The notes below the pieces were generated by a model, which worked only from the letters and a program-made list of their open reading frames with translations, ran no database searches and was not told the DNA's origin. The position numbers and the translations under genes are program-made. From Ampullaceana balthica (taxonomy: Eukaryota; Mollusca; Gastropoda; Lymnaeidae), in NCBI GenBank assembly GCA_944989445.1, contig CALYLW010000016.1, positions 1,762,005 through 1,826,004 of the forward strand: DNA of 64,000 nt, given 5' to 3'. Position 1 is the stretch's first letter, and every line of letters begins with the position of its first letter. This document shows positions 1 through 11,830 of the stretch, one piece after another.

Positions 1-2628
1 TCCCTTGAACATTAAAAAAAAATCGTTTTTTAAGTAACATTATGCTAGAAGGGGGGGGGGATCGACTGGTCCCTTGATCTCTAAGAAACATAAATACCCT
101 CAAGGTTGAACTAATTGTTGTCTGAAGCTGTGTCGTCCCGAGAGTAACCGATACTAGCCTGGGGAGTAGTCGGTCAGAGTCATGCGATACTTACACTACT
201 GCTCACGAGGTCGAACTAAGCTCCGATACTGCTAGAACTGTTGGCATACATATGTAGGTACATTGGTCCGTTTGGGATGACCATTCTTCACTGTTACGTT
301 GTGTTTCAAACACCAAGAGAATATTTGTCAGAATTTATCAAAGTCTCTTTCATATACAAGACAGTTAATTATTAAAATGTAATGTGTCTTTTAAAACGTA
401 TCGGAAATTATTAAAGCGTGTCTTATTACAAGATTAGGCATTAATCACAGGGTGTATCTGTTAAAAAATTCTAGCAATAAGTGTAAATCTTATAAAAACA
501 AATAGGCGATTACGAAATTGTGTTTTAGGAAACCACCATAAAGCGTTCGCTGGTATCAGATACAACATATAAGTAGTCTTGAATCTTTCTCTTTCAGCTC
601 TTGGCTTATCTAAACAGCAATATGGTCATTAATGGACAGTACTGCATGGAGACGCGAGCACTATCAGTAATTCAATTCATAGTGTCAGCTACATTTGTGA
701 TTTGTGTAAACACCTTCATTGTTCTCATGAACACTATTTTCACTATTGTTTGCCCTTTATAGCAAACGTGACTGTTTCCATCAATGGTTTAGTGATGTCG
801 CTTTTAGAGTCAGTCACCGTTCACAGCAGACATTTCGCTGCTGTGCTGTATAGCAAAAAATTATGGCTATTTGACAAGAAACAAATAAGTATAAAAAACT
901 TTAAAATCCCCAGATTGTCAATTACAAACGCCGATTAACAGAAGACCATAAGGTCTACCCCCCCCTCCATCTTTTTTTTATCGAAAGCTAATTATCTGTA
1001 CTCATTGAGAATATCATTAAGTATAAGGGCACAAGCAAATAAACCCTGAACGTATAATTTAATATCTCATAAATAAGGTGGTCTGCCCCTGAGTCACGAC
1101 AAAGTCAGGTGCAATAGTGGTCATCTGCCGTACTGGATTGACTTTGAAATATATTTTGTAGATATTCAGTCGTTCTATCTTGACAGGCCAGACCTATCAT
1201 ATCTTTAGATGACTTTCATCTTTTGACTTGCATTTCTATCGTGTGTGTTTTAAAGTTTACAGACTTCCAATGTTAATAAACGTTCAAGTTTTTTGCCGTC
1301 TTTTTGTTTGTTGGTTTGTTTGTAGTATTTGTGTACACCTGTGATAATTATGTTCATAATAAAATTAATTTATTAGGATTAATTTACTACTCATTCCAAC
1401 CAATTGCGGTAAAGTTAGCATGGCTTTCTTGGGTGGTAACATTAAAATCTTATAATCGTTCACATGAATAAAGTGAACAACTACGGCAGATGACTTCTAA
1501 AGAAGTTTGACTTTTCAACACCGAACCTCTAATGAAAAATAAATCATAAAGAATAAAGAATAAATCTTTTATACATGTAGTGGTGATTTTTTTTATTAAA
1601 CACGCACCTTAGAGAAACAATTGGTGCTTGTGTTTGGTAGAATCACACAAACAAAACACCCTCCTTCGTGGCGCCACATAAACGTGGGACCGGCGCCCGG
1701 TGATTTCAGAAAAGCACGCGCCTGGAACCCCCAGCCCGCCTGGGACAATTTGCCAGCGTAGAACTGACCACTGACCAGCCCAAATATGCAGCGATAAACA
1801 AAAGATTCCCCATTCGAGATAAGGAGACATTGGCTAAAGTTTTTGTGCAGGAGCAAAAGTTTCGGGTGAACTTTCACGTCGGGATCAGCAATAAAACGTG
1901 ATTTAAATCACAACGTAAAAAGATACACCATGATAGAATTGAAAATATACAATAACTTGACATGAAATAAAGTGAGATGTATACATGAAATAGTGGAATA
2001 AAAGGGCCTACAACTATGTGATGATGAAATGGAAAATAATTTATATACGATCATGATAAATAGCTTTATAGATAGATAATAAAATAATGAACATCATTGA
2101 ATATTAGTCATTAAATTATCTTTTTCAAGAGTCCAGATATTGCTTCAACTATTAAGTCGGATACCAGTCCAATAAAACCAAAAAGTCTTATAATACAGGG
2201 CTAATTCTAAACAAATTGTATATTGAAGCTTATAGAGTTAGTCTAGACGAAAAGAAATTCGTTCTGTCTTTTTGTTGTTGTTTTTTCATTCAAGAAGAAA
2301 GAGGACATCGGGGCGAAACAAAAAGTAGTTCCCAGAGAAAGTTTTGGGCATTAATCTCACGGTGCCTGTAATGTAGTTCTAAGGCAAACGTGTAACGACA
2401 AAAATACGATACTCTATTAAAATGACTCAATGAGACACACATGAAAGATGCTTCAAGGTCAACAAGTTCTACAATGAAATGCCACGCCCTGAAAGTTAAC
2501 CCGCCCTCAACCGGACACACCCACTGACAGCTTTCTTTTAGCGATCTCGTGCAGGAACGGAAGTGACGTGAGATATTATCAACGCCTGAGTTGCAGGAGG
2601 ATTCTGGGTATTGGGATGATAATACAAG
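1..2628. other. Non-coding stretch, nothing recognised
   Basis: AT-rich sequence with a short G-run near 51-60. The longest open frames (702-938 plus, 1596-1877 minus, 2290-2679 minus) are short and show no recognisable domain. The last of these runs into the following tandem array. I see no splice-bounded exon, RNA gene or transposon terminus that I can support. Confidence 0.5.
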
Positions 2629-3269
2629 AGGAATGTCCAAGTTTCCATAATAACACAAGAGGAATGTCCAAGTTTCCATTATAGCACAAGAGGAATGTCC
2701 AAGTTTCCATTATAACACAAGAGGAATGTCCAAGTTTCCATTATAACACAAGAGGAATGTCCAAGTTTCCATTATAAAACAAGAGGAATGTCCAAGATCC
2801 ATTATAACACAAGAGGAATGTCCAAGTTACCATTATAACACAAGAGGAATGTCCAAGTTTCCATTATAAAACAAGAGGAATGTCCAAGTTTCCATTATAA
2901 CACAAGAGGAATGTCCAAGTTTCCGTTATAACACAAGAGGAATGTCCAAGTTTCCATTATAAAACAAGAGGAATGTCCAAGTTTCCATTATAACACAAGA
3001 GGAATGTCCAAGTTTCCATTGTAACACAAGAGGAATGTCAAGCTTCCATTATAACACAAGAGGAATGTCCAAGTTTCCATTATAAAACAAGAGGAATGTC
3101 CAAGTTTCCATTATAACACAAGAGGAATTTCCAAGTTTCCATTATAAAACAAGAGGAATGTCCAAGTTTCCATTATAACACAAGAGGAATGTCCAAGTTT
3201 CCATTATAACACAAGAGGAATGTCCAAGATTCTATTATAACTCAAGAGGAATGTCCAAGTTTCCATTAT
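2629..3269. repeat. Minisatellite, 31-bp unit, about 21 copies
   Basis: Head-to-tail copies of a 31-bp unit whose core is acaagaggaatgtccaag followed by tttccattataac. Units differ by a few substitutions (aaaac/acac) and occasional one- or two-base deletions, for example near 2793 and 3038. There is no transcription or coding signal in it. Confidence 0.95.
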
Positions 3270-3500
3270 GTAGCTGCATGGGGTATGATGCTATGACGGA
3301 TAAAATGTACACATTTCTACAGTAGCATCGATCACTTTAAGTCTAAGTAGTCGGTGAGCAAATTGTTGCCCGCGAGCCACATGGGGCCCGTTACGGTGTT
3401 TTGTTCGGCACACGAAAACATACAGGGAATTCGTAAAAATTCAATACATGTTTAATAGAGTACTTTTACGTGCATCACCGTGACGTACCTAAGGGTATCG

Positions 3501-3695
3501 GTGTATGCCAGGGTCGGCAACATGCGGCTCTTTCGATGACAAGGTGCGGCTCCCAAGTTCCATGCGCAAATATTAATAATTATATTATTATATGTTCAAA
3601 ACTCATGTCAGTGGCTCTTTAAAAACTGGAAAATGTTTTAAATTTTAACTTTTGGCTCCTCCGCTTCAAAAGGTTGCCGACTCCTTGGTGTATGC
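3501..3695. mobile_element. Non-autonomous hAT-like MITE with 8-bp target duplication
   Basis: The element spans 3509-3687 (179 bp). The ends are cagggtcggcaac on the left and, read inward on the other strand, caaggagtcggcaac on the right. It is flanked by a perfect 8-bp direct repeat, gtgtatgc, at 3501-3508 and 3688-3695. An 8-bp duplication with CA-GG termini is the known signature of hAT transposons. The interior is AT-rich with no coding capacity, so mobility would have depended on a transposase supplied in trans. Confidence 0.88.
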
Positions 3696-4710
3696 AAATG
3701 TGGAAGTTTGTGTGAACTATATCTTCATGGGTATCTGTGTATGCCTATGTGGAAGTTTGTGTGAACTATATTCCAGTGGTATCGTAGACTTTATTGTGAT
3801 GTTGTGTGCTTTGTTTAAACGATGAATGTTACATGAGTGACACGTTTCCATAGCAACTCTGGGGAAATCATTGCGCGACCTTTCGGGTAGAGTCACAGCT
3901 GTGTTAGCACACGGGGAACGACAAATGTAGATTAGCAATTTTCTTTGGCGTCAATTAACGGTCAATTATATTGCTTATAAGAAAAGGGATAGGAATAATA
4001 ATTATGATAATTATAATAATAATAAATAACATGATAAACAGTTATAATAATAAAAATAAATGTAAAAATCACATTAATATAATCGTAAAATTATTAGTAA
4101 TAATTTATGAATTTTAAAATGTATTTAAATTATCGTCACATTATTTATAATTAAATTTGAATTTAAATTCTTGTAAAAAATGCACACATAAAAATAGGCA
4201 TTTTAAAACAACAATATTAAATATAATTTAACAAATTATAAATGAATAAAAGTACCCAAAAAAAAAGCCGCTAGACCGTAGCATTCACACAGCACAGTGT
4301 CATGAATCTATAAATAGATATAAACACTTCCATATTTAGCACCGTCTCTCCCGTGCGATGTGCACATCATTAAGTTATTAGAGATGATGGTAATGTCCAC
4401 AAAACCTGATGTCTTCAAAAGGTCATCGACAATGTCGCTCTGCCAAACATGTCGTTATGATCTGCTGCTAGCTTCTCACTCAGATCTTACACACGAGGAA
4501 CACAGTTTCCGTGGCAAAAGAAACTTTAAAATAACAAGTAAGATATTCCTGTATGAGGCGCTGCTCATTATTTAAAAAAATAAAATAGAATTTAATAAAA
4601 CTTAAGTAACTTGTGCGAGAAAATGAAAGGGACAATGAGGTTATAAGAGAAGAGGCTGCCAAATCTGGGCAAATAGTGTTTCCAACTTCAGCTATAATTT
4701 TCACGAATAA
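3696..4710. other. AT-rich non-coding stretch
   Basis: Positions about 3950-4260 are extremely AT-rich and of low complexity. Small open frames (3717-3938 minus, 4360-4575 plus, 4480-4704 minus) have no recognisable motif. Nothing functional can be supported. Confidence 0.5.
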
Positions 4711-4857
4711 CTTTTAAATAGGACTGTTATCGATTAATTTAAATTTAATCGTTAACTTTTGAAAAATTATCGATTTATTAATCGATAATTTCGATTAAAG
4801 CCAAAAATAGAAATTTATGACGTCATTAAACTGAACATTTCTCCCGGACATTGAAAA

Positions 4858-5390
4858 TTAAGAATATTTTAAACTAAATTTTATGACAATGTGTTGATAC
4901 TTGATCGGATGTTTGTGCTGAATGTGGGATGTCAGCGATGTATTTAATCCTTTAAAAGAGAATTGTTTATGGCAGTGAACACAGTAAACTTTGTCACCAT
5001 CTTCGACTTTGCCATCCGCAGTTAGCTTAAAGGGGAACGGTGGTCGATTGGCATGCGCGCTCGGCTGGCGTACCGATGGTCACGTGTTCGAATCTTTGTT
5101 AAGGCGAGGATTTGTTTCAGGGGCCTAGGACGTCCCTGAGTCCACCCAGCTCCGAATGGGCACCTAACATCAGTTAGGGAAATAAAGGCGGCTGGGTAAT
5201 GCGTGGAACCCTTATAGTCGAGGCTTGTGAACGCTGCATCACTTGCCAACAGACCGTCATGGTCTGTGGACGCATTAATCTTCTGTATAGAAGGAGCGTC
5301 TGTATAGATAAGACATAAGACAAAAACCAAATTTTTGCTCAACTTTCTAGTTATATGTTTAAATTTAACTACACTGATGCTGTCAGCCAT
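4858..5390 (-). pseudogene. hAT transposase N-terminal relic with BED zinc finger, split by a SINE
   Basis: On the minus strand an ATG at 5390 opens a peptide starting MADSISVVKF and continuing about 24 residues to near 5319, where a SINE interrupts it. Beyond the SINE (from about 5028 leftward) the reading resumes and ends at a stop at 4858-4860. This second piece shows the BED zinc-finger pattern: CVHC at about 4972-4983, a following KQF, and HIQHKH at 4909-4926. BED fingers are the usual DNA-binding N-terminus of many hAT transposases. The catalytic and dimerisation parts are absent here, so it cannot make an active transposase. The 123-residue open frame that runs from 5390 to 5022 is a chimera of transposase start and SINE sequence, not a gene. 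Confidence 0.75.
5031..5331 (+). mobile_element. tRNA-derived SINE, copy 1 (about 300 bp)
   Basis: The 5' part resembles a tRNA with RNA polymerase III promoter boxes: an A-box-like gattggcatgcg at about 5046-5057 and a B-box-like gttcgaatc at 5086-5094. A central conserved segment follows (cacccagctccgaatggg, then cctaacatcagttaggg). The 3' part ends in an aagataagac-type tail near 5305-5331. A second, 5'-truncated copy lies at 58703-58985. It is inserted into the hAT relic, splitting its transposase frame. Confidence 0.82.
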
Positions 5391-5654
5391 TTTTTAGTTG
5401 ACGTCTGCCGGTCCACATAAAATAATAAAATAAATTATAATATTACGCGGGAGAAGTTTGTACGTAAAAAAATATATAAATTATTATTAATTATTAATAA
5501 TTAATTATTTATTGATAAAAATGTTTTAAAAATATTATAAATATTTTCTTTAATTTTAATCGAATTTTTATCGATTAAAATAATTTTAATCGATAAAAAA
5601 TTTTAACAATTAATCGAGAAATTAATCTTTAATTTCCGCAGCCCTACTTTTAAA

Positions 5655-5696
5655 CAAAGATCTCAATTTTTAGTTAAAAATACCACGTTTCTCTCA

Positions 5697-5728
<32 letters not shown>

Positions 5729-7397
5729 GGTTTCTCTTAGTAAGATTTTTAATCTCCTTGTCATTAACAATTATCATTCTTAATGGCCAGTACAACAAAG
5801 ATGATGAATTTTGAAATAATGAGCTATTAGTTATCTTTCAATGCTTTCTCAGTGAAAAAGTAAACAGAAGAAAAAAAATCTGTTGCTTTACTAAGTTGCA
5901 GTCCGTCTAAGCGTTTATTCAACACTATTTTACATCTGCGACTTTTCTCTTTCTCTTTCATCTATTATAATAAATCTTAGGATTCTTTTTTTAAAATTGT
6001 GTTTCGTTTCCTCCTCACTCCTCCCGTATTTTCGAATTTCACGTACTCACTAATTTATACACTCTGACCACTATCTCCGCCCCAGGTGTTACATTAGTGT
6101 CTCTTACGTCAGCTAATAAACCCTGCAACCCCCATCTATCAACAAGGAAGTAAGTTGTAGTTAGCTTTCTTGACAAAAGGACGTTTTTTGCGGCTCCAAA
6201 AAAGGTATTAATGTAAAACGCAATGACACAGTTGAATAGTACTAATAGAAAAAAAGGTCGTTTGACGTATCTGATTCAGCCCTGACGTCACATTAGAAAA
6301 GCCTCTCAATATAAGATCGTCGGGATTAAAGAGATCAAAGCAAGGGTTTTAAATTGTGTTTATGTCTTGGAGCCATTGAACGGAGTCATTAAAAAAGCTT
6401 TCAAAAATGATAAATGTAAAGATAATTTCATCTACACAAGTAGAAAACATGATATAAAGACCTTTTGAGTAATAACATTGAAATGATGACCAGATATAAA
6501 AATGTGCATTTACTTTTTTGAAATGTAAGACAAACTTCATTATAGAAAGGTTAGGGAAATGAACAGCTTGAGCACGGCCTTCGTTACATCGGTATGGCTA
6601 CAATGATTATTGACTTAACCAATGCGCCGCGGAAACATCCAATCAAAGTCTGTATGAATTAAGGCAATTTGTAACGGTTTTGTAACGGTTTTGTTTCGTT
6701 ACTTTAAAGCGTAGTAAACATCTTCATTCATTGGGTCAGGATGACATAAGGACGTTTCTGAGAAAAAAGAACAGATATCAAAGTTACTAAAATAGTTACC
6801 AGTGAAGGTTAGGGTCAGAGTCAGGGTCAGGGTTACAGTCTGTCAATACAAGACATCACAGATATTATATCCCACAAGCTGTTCGTTTTAAAGAATGGTT
6901 TATAGAAATTAATTTGCATTGGGAAAATAGTCTCAAAATATGAAAACAAATCAGCTTTTAAACCATAGTTGAAATTTTGCACATTATCAAATGTTTATAA
7001 CAATATTTGTAATTTAATAAGCTTATCATATTAAATTATATGACTATTAAAACAGGACACAATTTCAAACATATCCAAATACTGAAATATAATCCCAATC
7101 AGTTATTCCATATGTAGTCGGAAACGAGAATCGCCACCTGGGGCATAAATATTTTTGACCTACTTTCTAACAATACATGTTCATTCTTTCAGACCATTAC
7201 TGCTCGAAAGAACCGGAAGTTTGACGATAAGGTCACTTCTGTCAAGTGCAACTAATTACGTCCTAATCAGTGACCTAAGGGAGACAAACTCAGTGACTTC
7301 AATGGGGGAACAATCCTCCAGTGTTAGACTTAATAAAATAATTGACAATACTTTTTTTCAAATGACCCCTCGTCAACACACACACACACACCAAATG
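5655..7397. other. Non-coding stretch with a CT microsatellite
   Basis: A (TC)n run lies at about 5694-5728. There is a short TTAGGGTCAG-like degenerate run near 6808-6832. Otherwise the sequence is AT-rich with no convincing exon. The 6349-6540 minus frame shows no known motif. Confidence 0.5.
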
Positions 7398-7572
7398 AAA
7401 AACCAACAACAACCCAACACAAAACCAACAACAACCCAACACAAATACAACAACAACAACCCAACACAAATACAACAACAACCCAACACAAATACAACAA
7501 CAACCCAACACAAATACAACAACAACCCAACACAAATACAACAACAACCCAACACAAATACTATAACAACCA
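7398..7572. repeat. Minisatellite, about 22-bp unit (caacaac/ccaacacaaata)
   Basis: Purine/pyrimidine-biased repeat with spacing of 22 bp between successive acccaacaca motifs, preceded by a short (CA)n run at about 7377-7391. It makes both strands look open (Gln/Asn/Thr-rich on plus, Val/Cys/Leu-rich on minus). These readings are artefacts of composition. Confidence 0.9.
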
Positions 7573-7783
7573 AATAACTGCCCAACACCAATTTGTCTCC
7601 GACTTTAACAAAAAAAAACTCTTTAAAAGAAGACGGCGAAACTCAATAATTTTAAATGTATTACTAGAACTCTCAGGAACAAAAGTAGGAAAGTCCATAT
7701 CTACCAAAAATGTTCTAATGGACGTGAATGGTAAGTTAGTCGTAACATGAACATCTGATGTAATGTGAAATAAAGTAAACATA

Positions 7784-8075
7784 TTAGTGAATTACCCGTC
7801 AAAAATGACGGAAGTTTTCAAAATGGATATATTTCAGTTTTTGTAATTGTCCCTTTTGCCCGAAAGCCGCATATTAATAATCAGAAAATGTAGAGACCAA
7901 AAGAGAAAAATTAAATATCTTTTCCATATTGAACAATTTTATGCGGACGTTTTAAAATAGTATTTTTTTTTCTGTTTTTTTTTGCTTTGTTTTTTTGCAG
8001 TATTTTTTTCAAGGCTATTTTTTAGCGGTGCGCTTCCTAAAATCTAGCGTTACGAACGGACAAAGCAGAGTACAT
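7784..8075 (-). mobile_element. Non-autonomous Helitron, family 1, minus orientation
   Basis: Read on the minus strand, the 3' end has a 16-nt hairpin ccgtcatttttgacgg, then about 10 nt, then CTAA at the boundary (TTAG at 7784-7787 on plus), next to a host A/T junction. Hairpin plus CTRR plus host T is the defining Helitron 3' end. The interior (aagcgcaccgctaaaaaa, then agccttgaaaaaaa) matches the plus-oriented copy at 46386-46685. The 5' boundary is approximate. Confidence 0.8.
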
Positions 8076-8427
8076 ATTTTGATTATATATACGAATATAT
8101 GTGTTATGAGAAAACCTCCAAGCTTAGGCTTCGCGTTATATAAGTTTGCATGAATAATAATGATATAATAATTATAATAGTAAATGCATAGTGAATTACA
8201 CAAATCATAAGGTGATACTACAGCAAAGAAGGTTGAAGCTCGAAGTATTAACAAATATTGCTGAGGAGTCAGCCGGACGTTAACTTGAGGCATTGAATAG
8301 TGCGCACCAATTATGAGTGCACCAATAATACAGCACAGTGCGTTGAAAAATGAATTTTGTGACTGTAATGTGATCAACATCAAGCTCATCTGTGATTTGA
8401 AGCCGTTTAAGCTTCATTGATGATTAT
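8076..8427. other. Non-coding stretch
   Basis: AT-rich. The minus-strand open frame 8015-8389 overlaps the Helitron end and has no recognisable domain. Confidence 0.45.
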
Positions 8428-8964
8428 GACTTGTCTGTTTATTCGCCCATTTGTCCATACATTATTACCACAACATTACCAAAACATGTAAAAAATAAAA
8501 TATAATTTTTTCACATGTTAATAACAAAGAACTATTCATTTCGCATGAAACGTAGTAAGCAAAGTTTGTCACAGGATAACAGAAAAGATTAAATTAGCAA
8601 CTGTTAATCATATTTACAATTTATATGAACGTGTTAGTAATTCACATAAACGTTTTTATTATTGTCAAGTCAGCATCTTTTCAAGATCTATTTTGACTTG
8701 TCAGTCTATGCGCCGATTGGTCCATACATTATTACCTTTACATTATCAAAAACATGTAAATAAAAAATTGTAACTATTTACAAATATGAATAACAACGAA
8801 CTATTCATTTTGCATGAAACCTTTGAAGTAAAGTTAATCACTGGATACAAGAAGATATTAAAGTATCAACAGGTAATCGTATACACATTTTAATATACAC
8901 GTTTTAGGAATTCTAATAAACGTTTTAATTATTGTCAAGTCAGCACCCCTTCCAGTTCTATTTT
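8428..8964. repeat. Two-copy tandem duplication, period 267 bp
   Basis: Copy 1 (8428-8694) and copy 2 (8695-8964) share blocks such as gacttgtc, tccatacattattacc, gaactattcattt and attgtcaagtcagca in the same order. The copies are clearly diverged by many substitutions and small indels, so the duplication is old. No coding content. Confidence 0.85.
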
Positions 8965-9504
8965 AAAAGCAATGATTTTTTATTCCAAATTAGTCTAAGA
9001 CGCATTAAAATATTACATGTAAATAACAATAAAAAAACATTATTGTGGGGAGGAGTCCGATTTTTAAATATGTTATTTTTTTAAACATACAAATATGCAA
9101 TCTCAAAGTGTATAAAAGAAAAACAAACGCTAAACTGAAGCATAAGTTGGCAAATTTCATTTGCAGTAATAAATAATGGCTTTGTAGTTCAAAACGCATC
9201 AAAACTTGACAACCAAACGACAACCAATTGTAAATGTCATTAACCGAAAAACGAATGTTATAATATATTAATATAGATAATTAAATTTATAATTACGTAC
9301 GTAATATTGACATGGACACTTACACAAAAACGGACATTTAATTAAAAAAATAAAATAATATTAATCATATCAAATATATACCTTGGCTCTTTTTACTTCG
9401 TTCCTTTCACACATTAATAAAAGCTCAAATAATGACGCCACGTCACAATACTTTATGACGAGAAACACATTTTGTTAATCTCGAAAACAACATTGTTACT
9501 TCTA
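8965..9504. other. AT-rich non-coding stretch
   Basis: Nothing recognised apart from low-complexity AT sequence. The open frame 9005-9223 (minus) has no motif that I recognise. Confidence 0.45.
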
Positions 9505-9589
9505 TATATTTTTTATCGGGAGTTACCTCGCATAGCGTCACGGACAGACACACATACGTGACGTGACCTACATTACAAATTATATATAT
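9505..9589 (-). mobile_element. Helitron-like 5' end fragment (minus)
   Basis: On the minus strand this reads tatatataatttg, then a segment rich in tgtgtgtctgtccgtgac, a layout typical of Helitron 5' regions and similar to the 5' starts at 10305 and 10839. It abuts another Helitron's 3' end at 9591. Only a fragment can be identified. Confidence 0.5.
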
Positions 9590-9590
9590 A

Positions 9591-9780
9591 CTAGTAACAA
9601 AGCCCGTCCAAGGACGTTCCGCCACCGTTCGGTGGCATGTTGTAACTCCCCTCCAACAGCCGTCTCGATCGCCATTACATGTGCATCGCGTCAAAAATAC
9701 TATTCATTATAGTTAAAATAAATAACTCGTAAAAACAGAGCTTTTTGCTATAAATCCCAACGCGCATAACTCAAAATAAA
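9591..9780 (-). mobile_element. Helitron 3' end, family 2 (minus)
   Basis: On the minus strand, a hairpin cgtccttggacg (plus 9605-9616) is followed by ggctttgtta and CTAG at the boundary (9591-9594), with host A/T outside. The extent of the element to the right is unclear. Sequence at about 9799-9835 (ctgcaccaaaaagaac) also resembles Helitron family 1 interiors but in the opposite orientation, so several insertions may be superimposed. Confidence 0.6.
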
Positions 9781-10013
9781 GTCTTGGAAGAAATACTGCA
9801 CCAAAAAGAACTCGTTTTGAACGTCCGCGTGAATGGCGTAAACGTGTTCAATATGATTGGCTGTAGGAGTCATATGTGTTTGAGGGACCAATCGCTATCG
9901 ATGACCGCACGGAAAATAGCCTTTTATTATAAAGGATATTTGTTAAAAATCAAAGAAAATCTAATAAGGAGGCAGTAAAAATGAAGGAGAAGGTTTGAAT
10001 TTGTGTTTACGGT

Positions 10014-10161
10014 GCATTACGTCAGAATACATTACGTCAGTATAAATTACGTCAGTATACATTACGTCAGTATACATTACGTCGGTATACATTACGTCAG
10101 TATACATTACGTCAGTATACATTACATCAGTATACATTACGTCAGTATACATTACGCCAGT
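10014..10161. repeat. Minisatellite, 15-bp unit (cattacgtcagtata), about 10 copies
   Basis: Near-identical 15-bp units with single substitutions (gtcgg, catcag, gccag). Because 15 is divisible by 3, the minus strand shows a periodic five-residue open frame, which I regard as an artefact. Confidence 0.95.
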
Positions 10162-10304
10162 TTGATGTAAAAATAAAGGAAAGACCAATATTTTTATATG
10201 CATTTTAAAAAATTATTTACAGCAATGTTTTTTTTCCTTGCCTGATACACTTTTAATAAAGTTGCAATAGCATTCTTACTAGTGCCTACTAAGTTAAAAT
10301 TAAA

Positions 10305-11830
10305 TCTATATATATAAAAATCAAAGTATGTCTGTGTGTGTGTGTGTGTGTGTGTGTGCATGTCCTTTATAGCTGACTAAACCATTCATCCGATCGTCGT
10401 GAAATTTTTGGAGACTGTTAAGTACCTACCTGGGATGGTAACTGGCAACTTTGTTTTCTAAATTTAACACTCATGGGGCACCGGGGGCCCATAATCTCAT
10501 TTTTTGCTTATATGAGCTATATAAAAATTAGTTTAAGCGCTAGCTACTGTGTAAATTGTTGGATCTTAACCAAACTTTGTATATGACAACTTGATAGCCA
10601 ATATTAAAATACTAAAGGGCACTGAACTGAAAATAGTCATTCCTTTGGGGCTGGGGGCCCAAAAATTCACATTTCTTAAACGTTTAAGATTTTATTCACC
10701 ATTCAGTCATTAACAATCTTGACAAATAATGACACATGTATCAATTATTATACAAATTGAAATGAAAAGGGGTTTTGAACTTTATATATGCTGCACAGAA
10801 TGGGCCCCGGGGCCCTTAATATCTTTTTTGGTTATATATCTATATATATAAAAATCAAAGTATGTCTGTGTGTGTGTACATGTCCTTTATAGCTGACTAA
10901 ACCCTTCGCCCGATCGTCATGAAATTTTTCGAGACTGTTGAGTATGCTCCCGCGATGGTAACTGGCTACTTTTTTTCAAAATTTAACACTCATGGGGCGC
11001 CGGGAGCCCATAATGTCATATTTCGCTTATACGAGCTATATAAAAATTAGTTTAAGCGTTATCTACCGAGTAAATGAATATATCTTAACCAAACTTTGTA
11101 TACAAAAACTTGGTAGCCCATATTATAATACTATAGGGTAATTTACTCCTAATGGCCACACCTTCGGGGCTGGGGGCCCAAAATACCTTTTTACTTAAAC
11201 TTTTAAGATTTTATTCTTCGATTCAATTATTAAAAAACTTGACAAATAATGGCAAATGTATCCACTATTATCCATATTGAAATGAACATTTTTCAGAACT
11301 TCATATCTTGCCCTGAATGGGCCCCGGGGCTCTTAATTTCGTTTCTTGCTTATAAGAGCTATATACATATTAGTTTATGCGTTAGCTTTTTAGTAAATGA
11401 ATTGATCTTCACCAAACTTTGTATACAAAAACTTGGTAGCCCATATTAAAATACTATAGGGCACTGAACTTCTAATGTTAATATCTTCGGGAACGGGGGC
11501 CCCAAATGTCTTTTTTACTGAACTTTAATAATTGTATTCCCCAATCAATTTTACACGATATTTTGGAATATAGCTTGAGTACAATAGCAATAAAAAAAAC
11601 ATATTATCACTCATTTTGGGGCCTGGACCCTTAATATCATTTCTTCTTTTGTACGCTATTTAATTATTAATTTATTTATCCGTTTGCTATGAAACTTGGT
11701 TTTTTTTTCACACTTCCACGAAGGTTTCTTCAGAATTGTTTTTAAACATACCACTCATTGGTTTCTTTAAATTTATTCCTTTTTACTTTGATCGTTGCAA
11801 CGCACGACGATAATATATAAATATATATAT
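10305..11830 (+). mobile_element. Helitron-like elements in tandem, family 3
   Basis: Two 5' starts of the form TC-tatatatataaaaatcaaag followed by (GT)n are seen at 10305 and 10839. After each come shared modules: gactaaacc, cgatcgtc, gaaattttt, ggtaactggc, a GGGGC-CGGG-GCCC block, and gagctatataaaaattag. A third, diverged set of modules is near 11300-11460. The right side ends near a gatcgttgcaacgcacgac motif (about 11790-11812), resembling Helitron 3' hairpin regions, but no clean CTRR is visible. The simplest reading is one Helitron truncated by a later insertion of the same family. No Rep/helicase coding was found, so the copies are non-autonomous. Confidence 0.7.

Larger units (their letters stand above)
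4711..5654 (-). mobile_element. hAT transposon relic, internally deleted, interrupted by a SINE
   Basis: The element is 4719-5646 (928 bp), with an exact 8-bp target duplication cttttaaa at 4711-4718 and 5647-5654. The termini are taggactgtta on the left and tagggctgcgg on the right (read inward), and a T/A-rich subterminal region contains several ATCGATTAA-like motifs. It carries remnants of a minus-strand transposase N-terminus (separate entry) and a tRNA-derived SINE inserted within it. A second family member lies at 54118-54917 with its own perfect target duplication. Confidence 0.88.

Noticed and set aside
5031..5110. tRNA gene
   Set aside because: A/B-box-like motifs belong to a SINE head; no full cloverleaf with acceptor stem could be drawn. 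The same applies to 38860-38912.
6800..6840. Telomere-like ttaggg run
   Set aside because: Only isolated, degenerate occurrences (also near 12750); no array.
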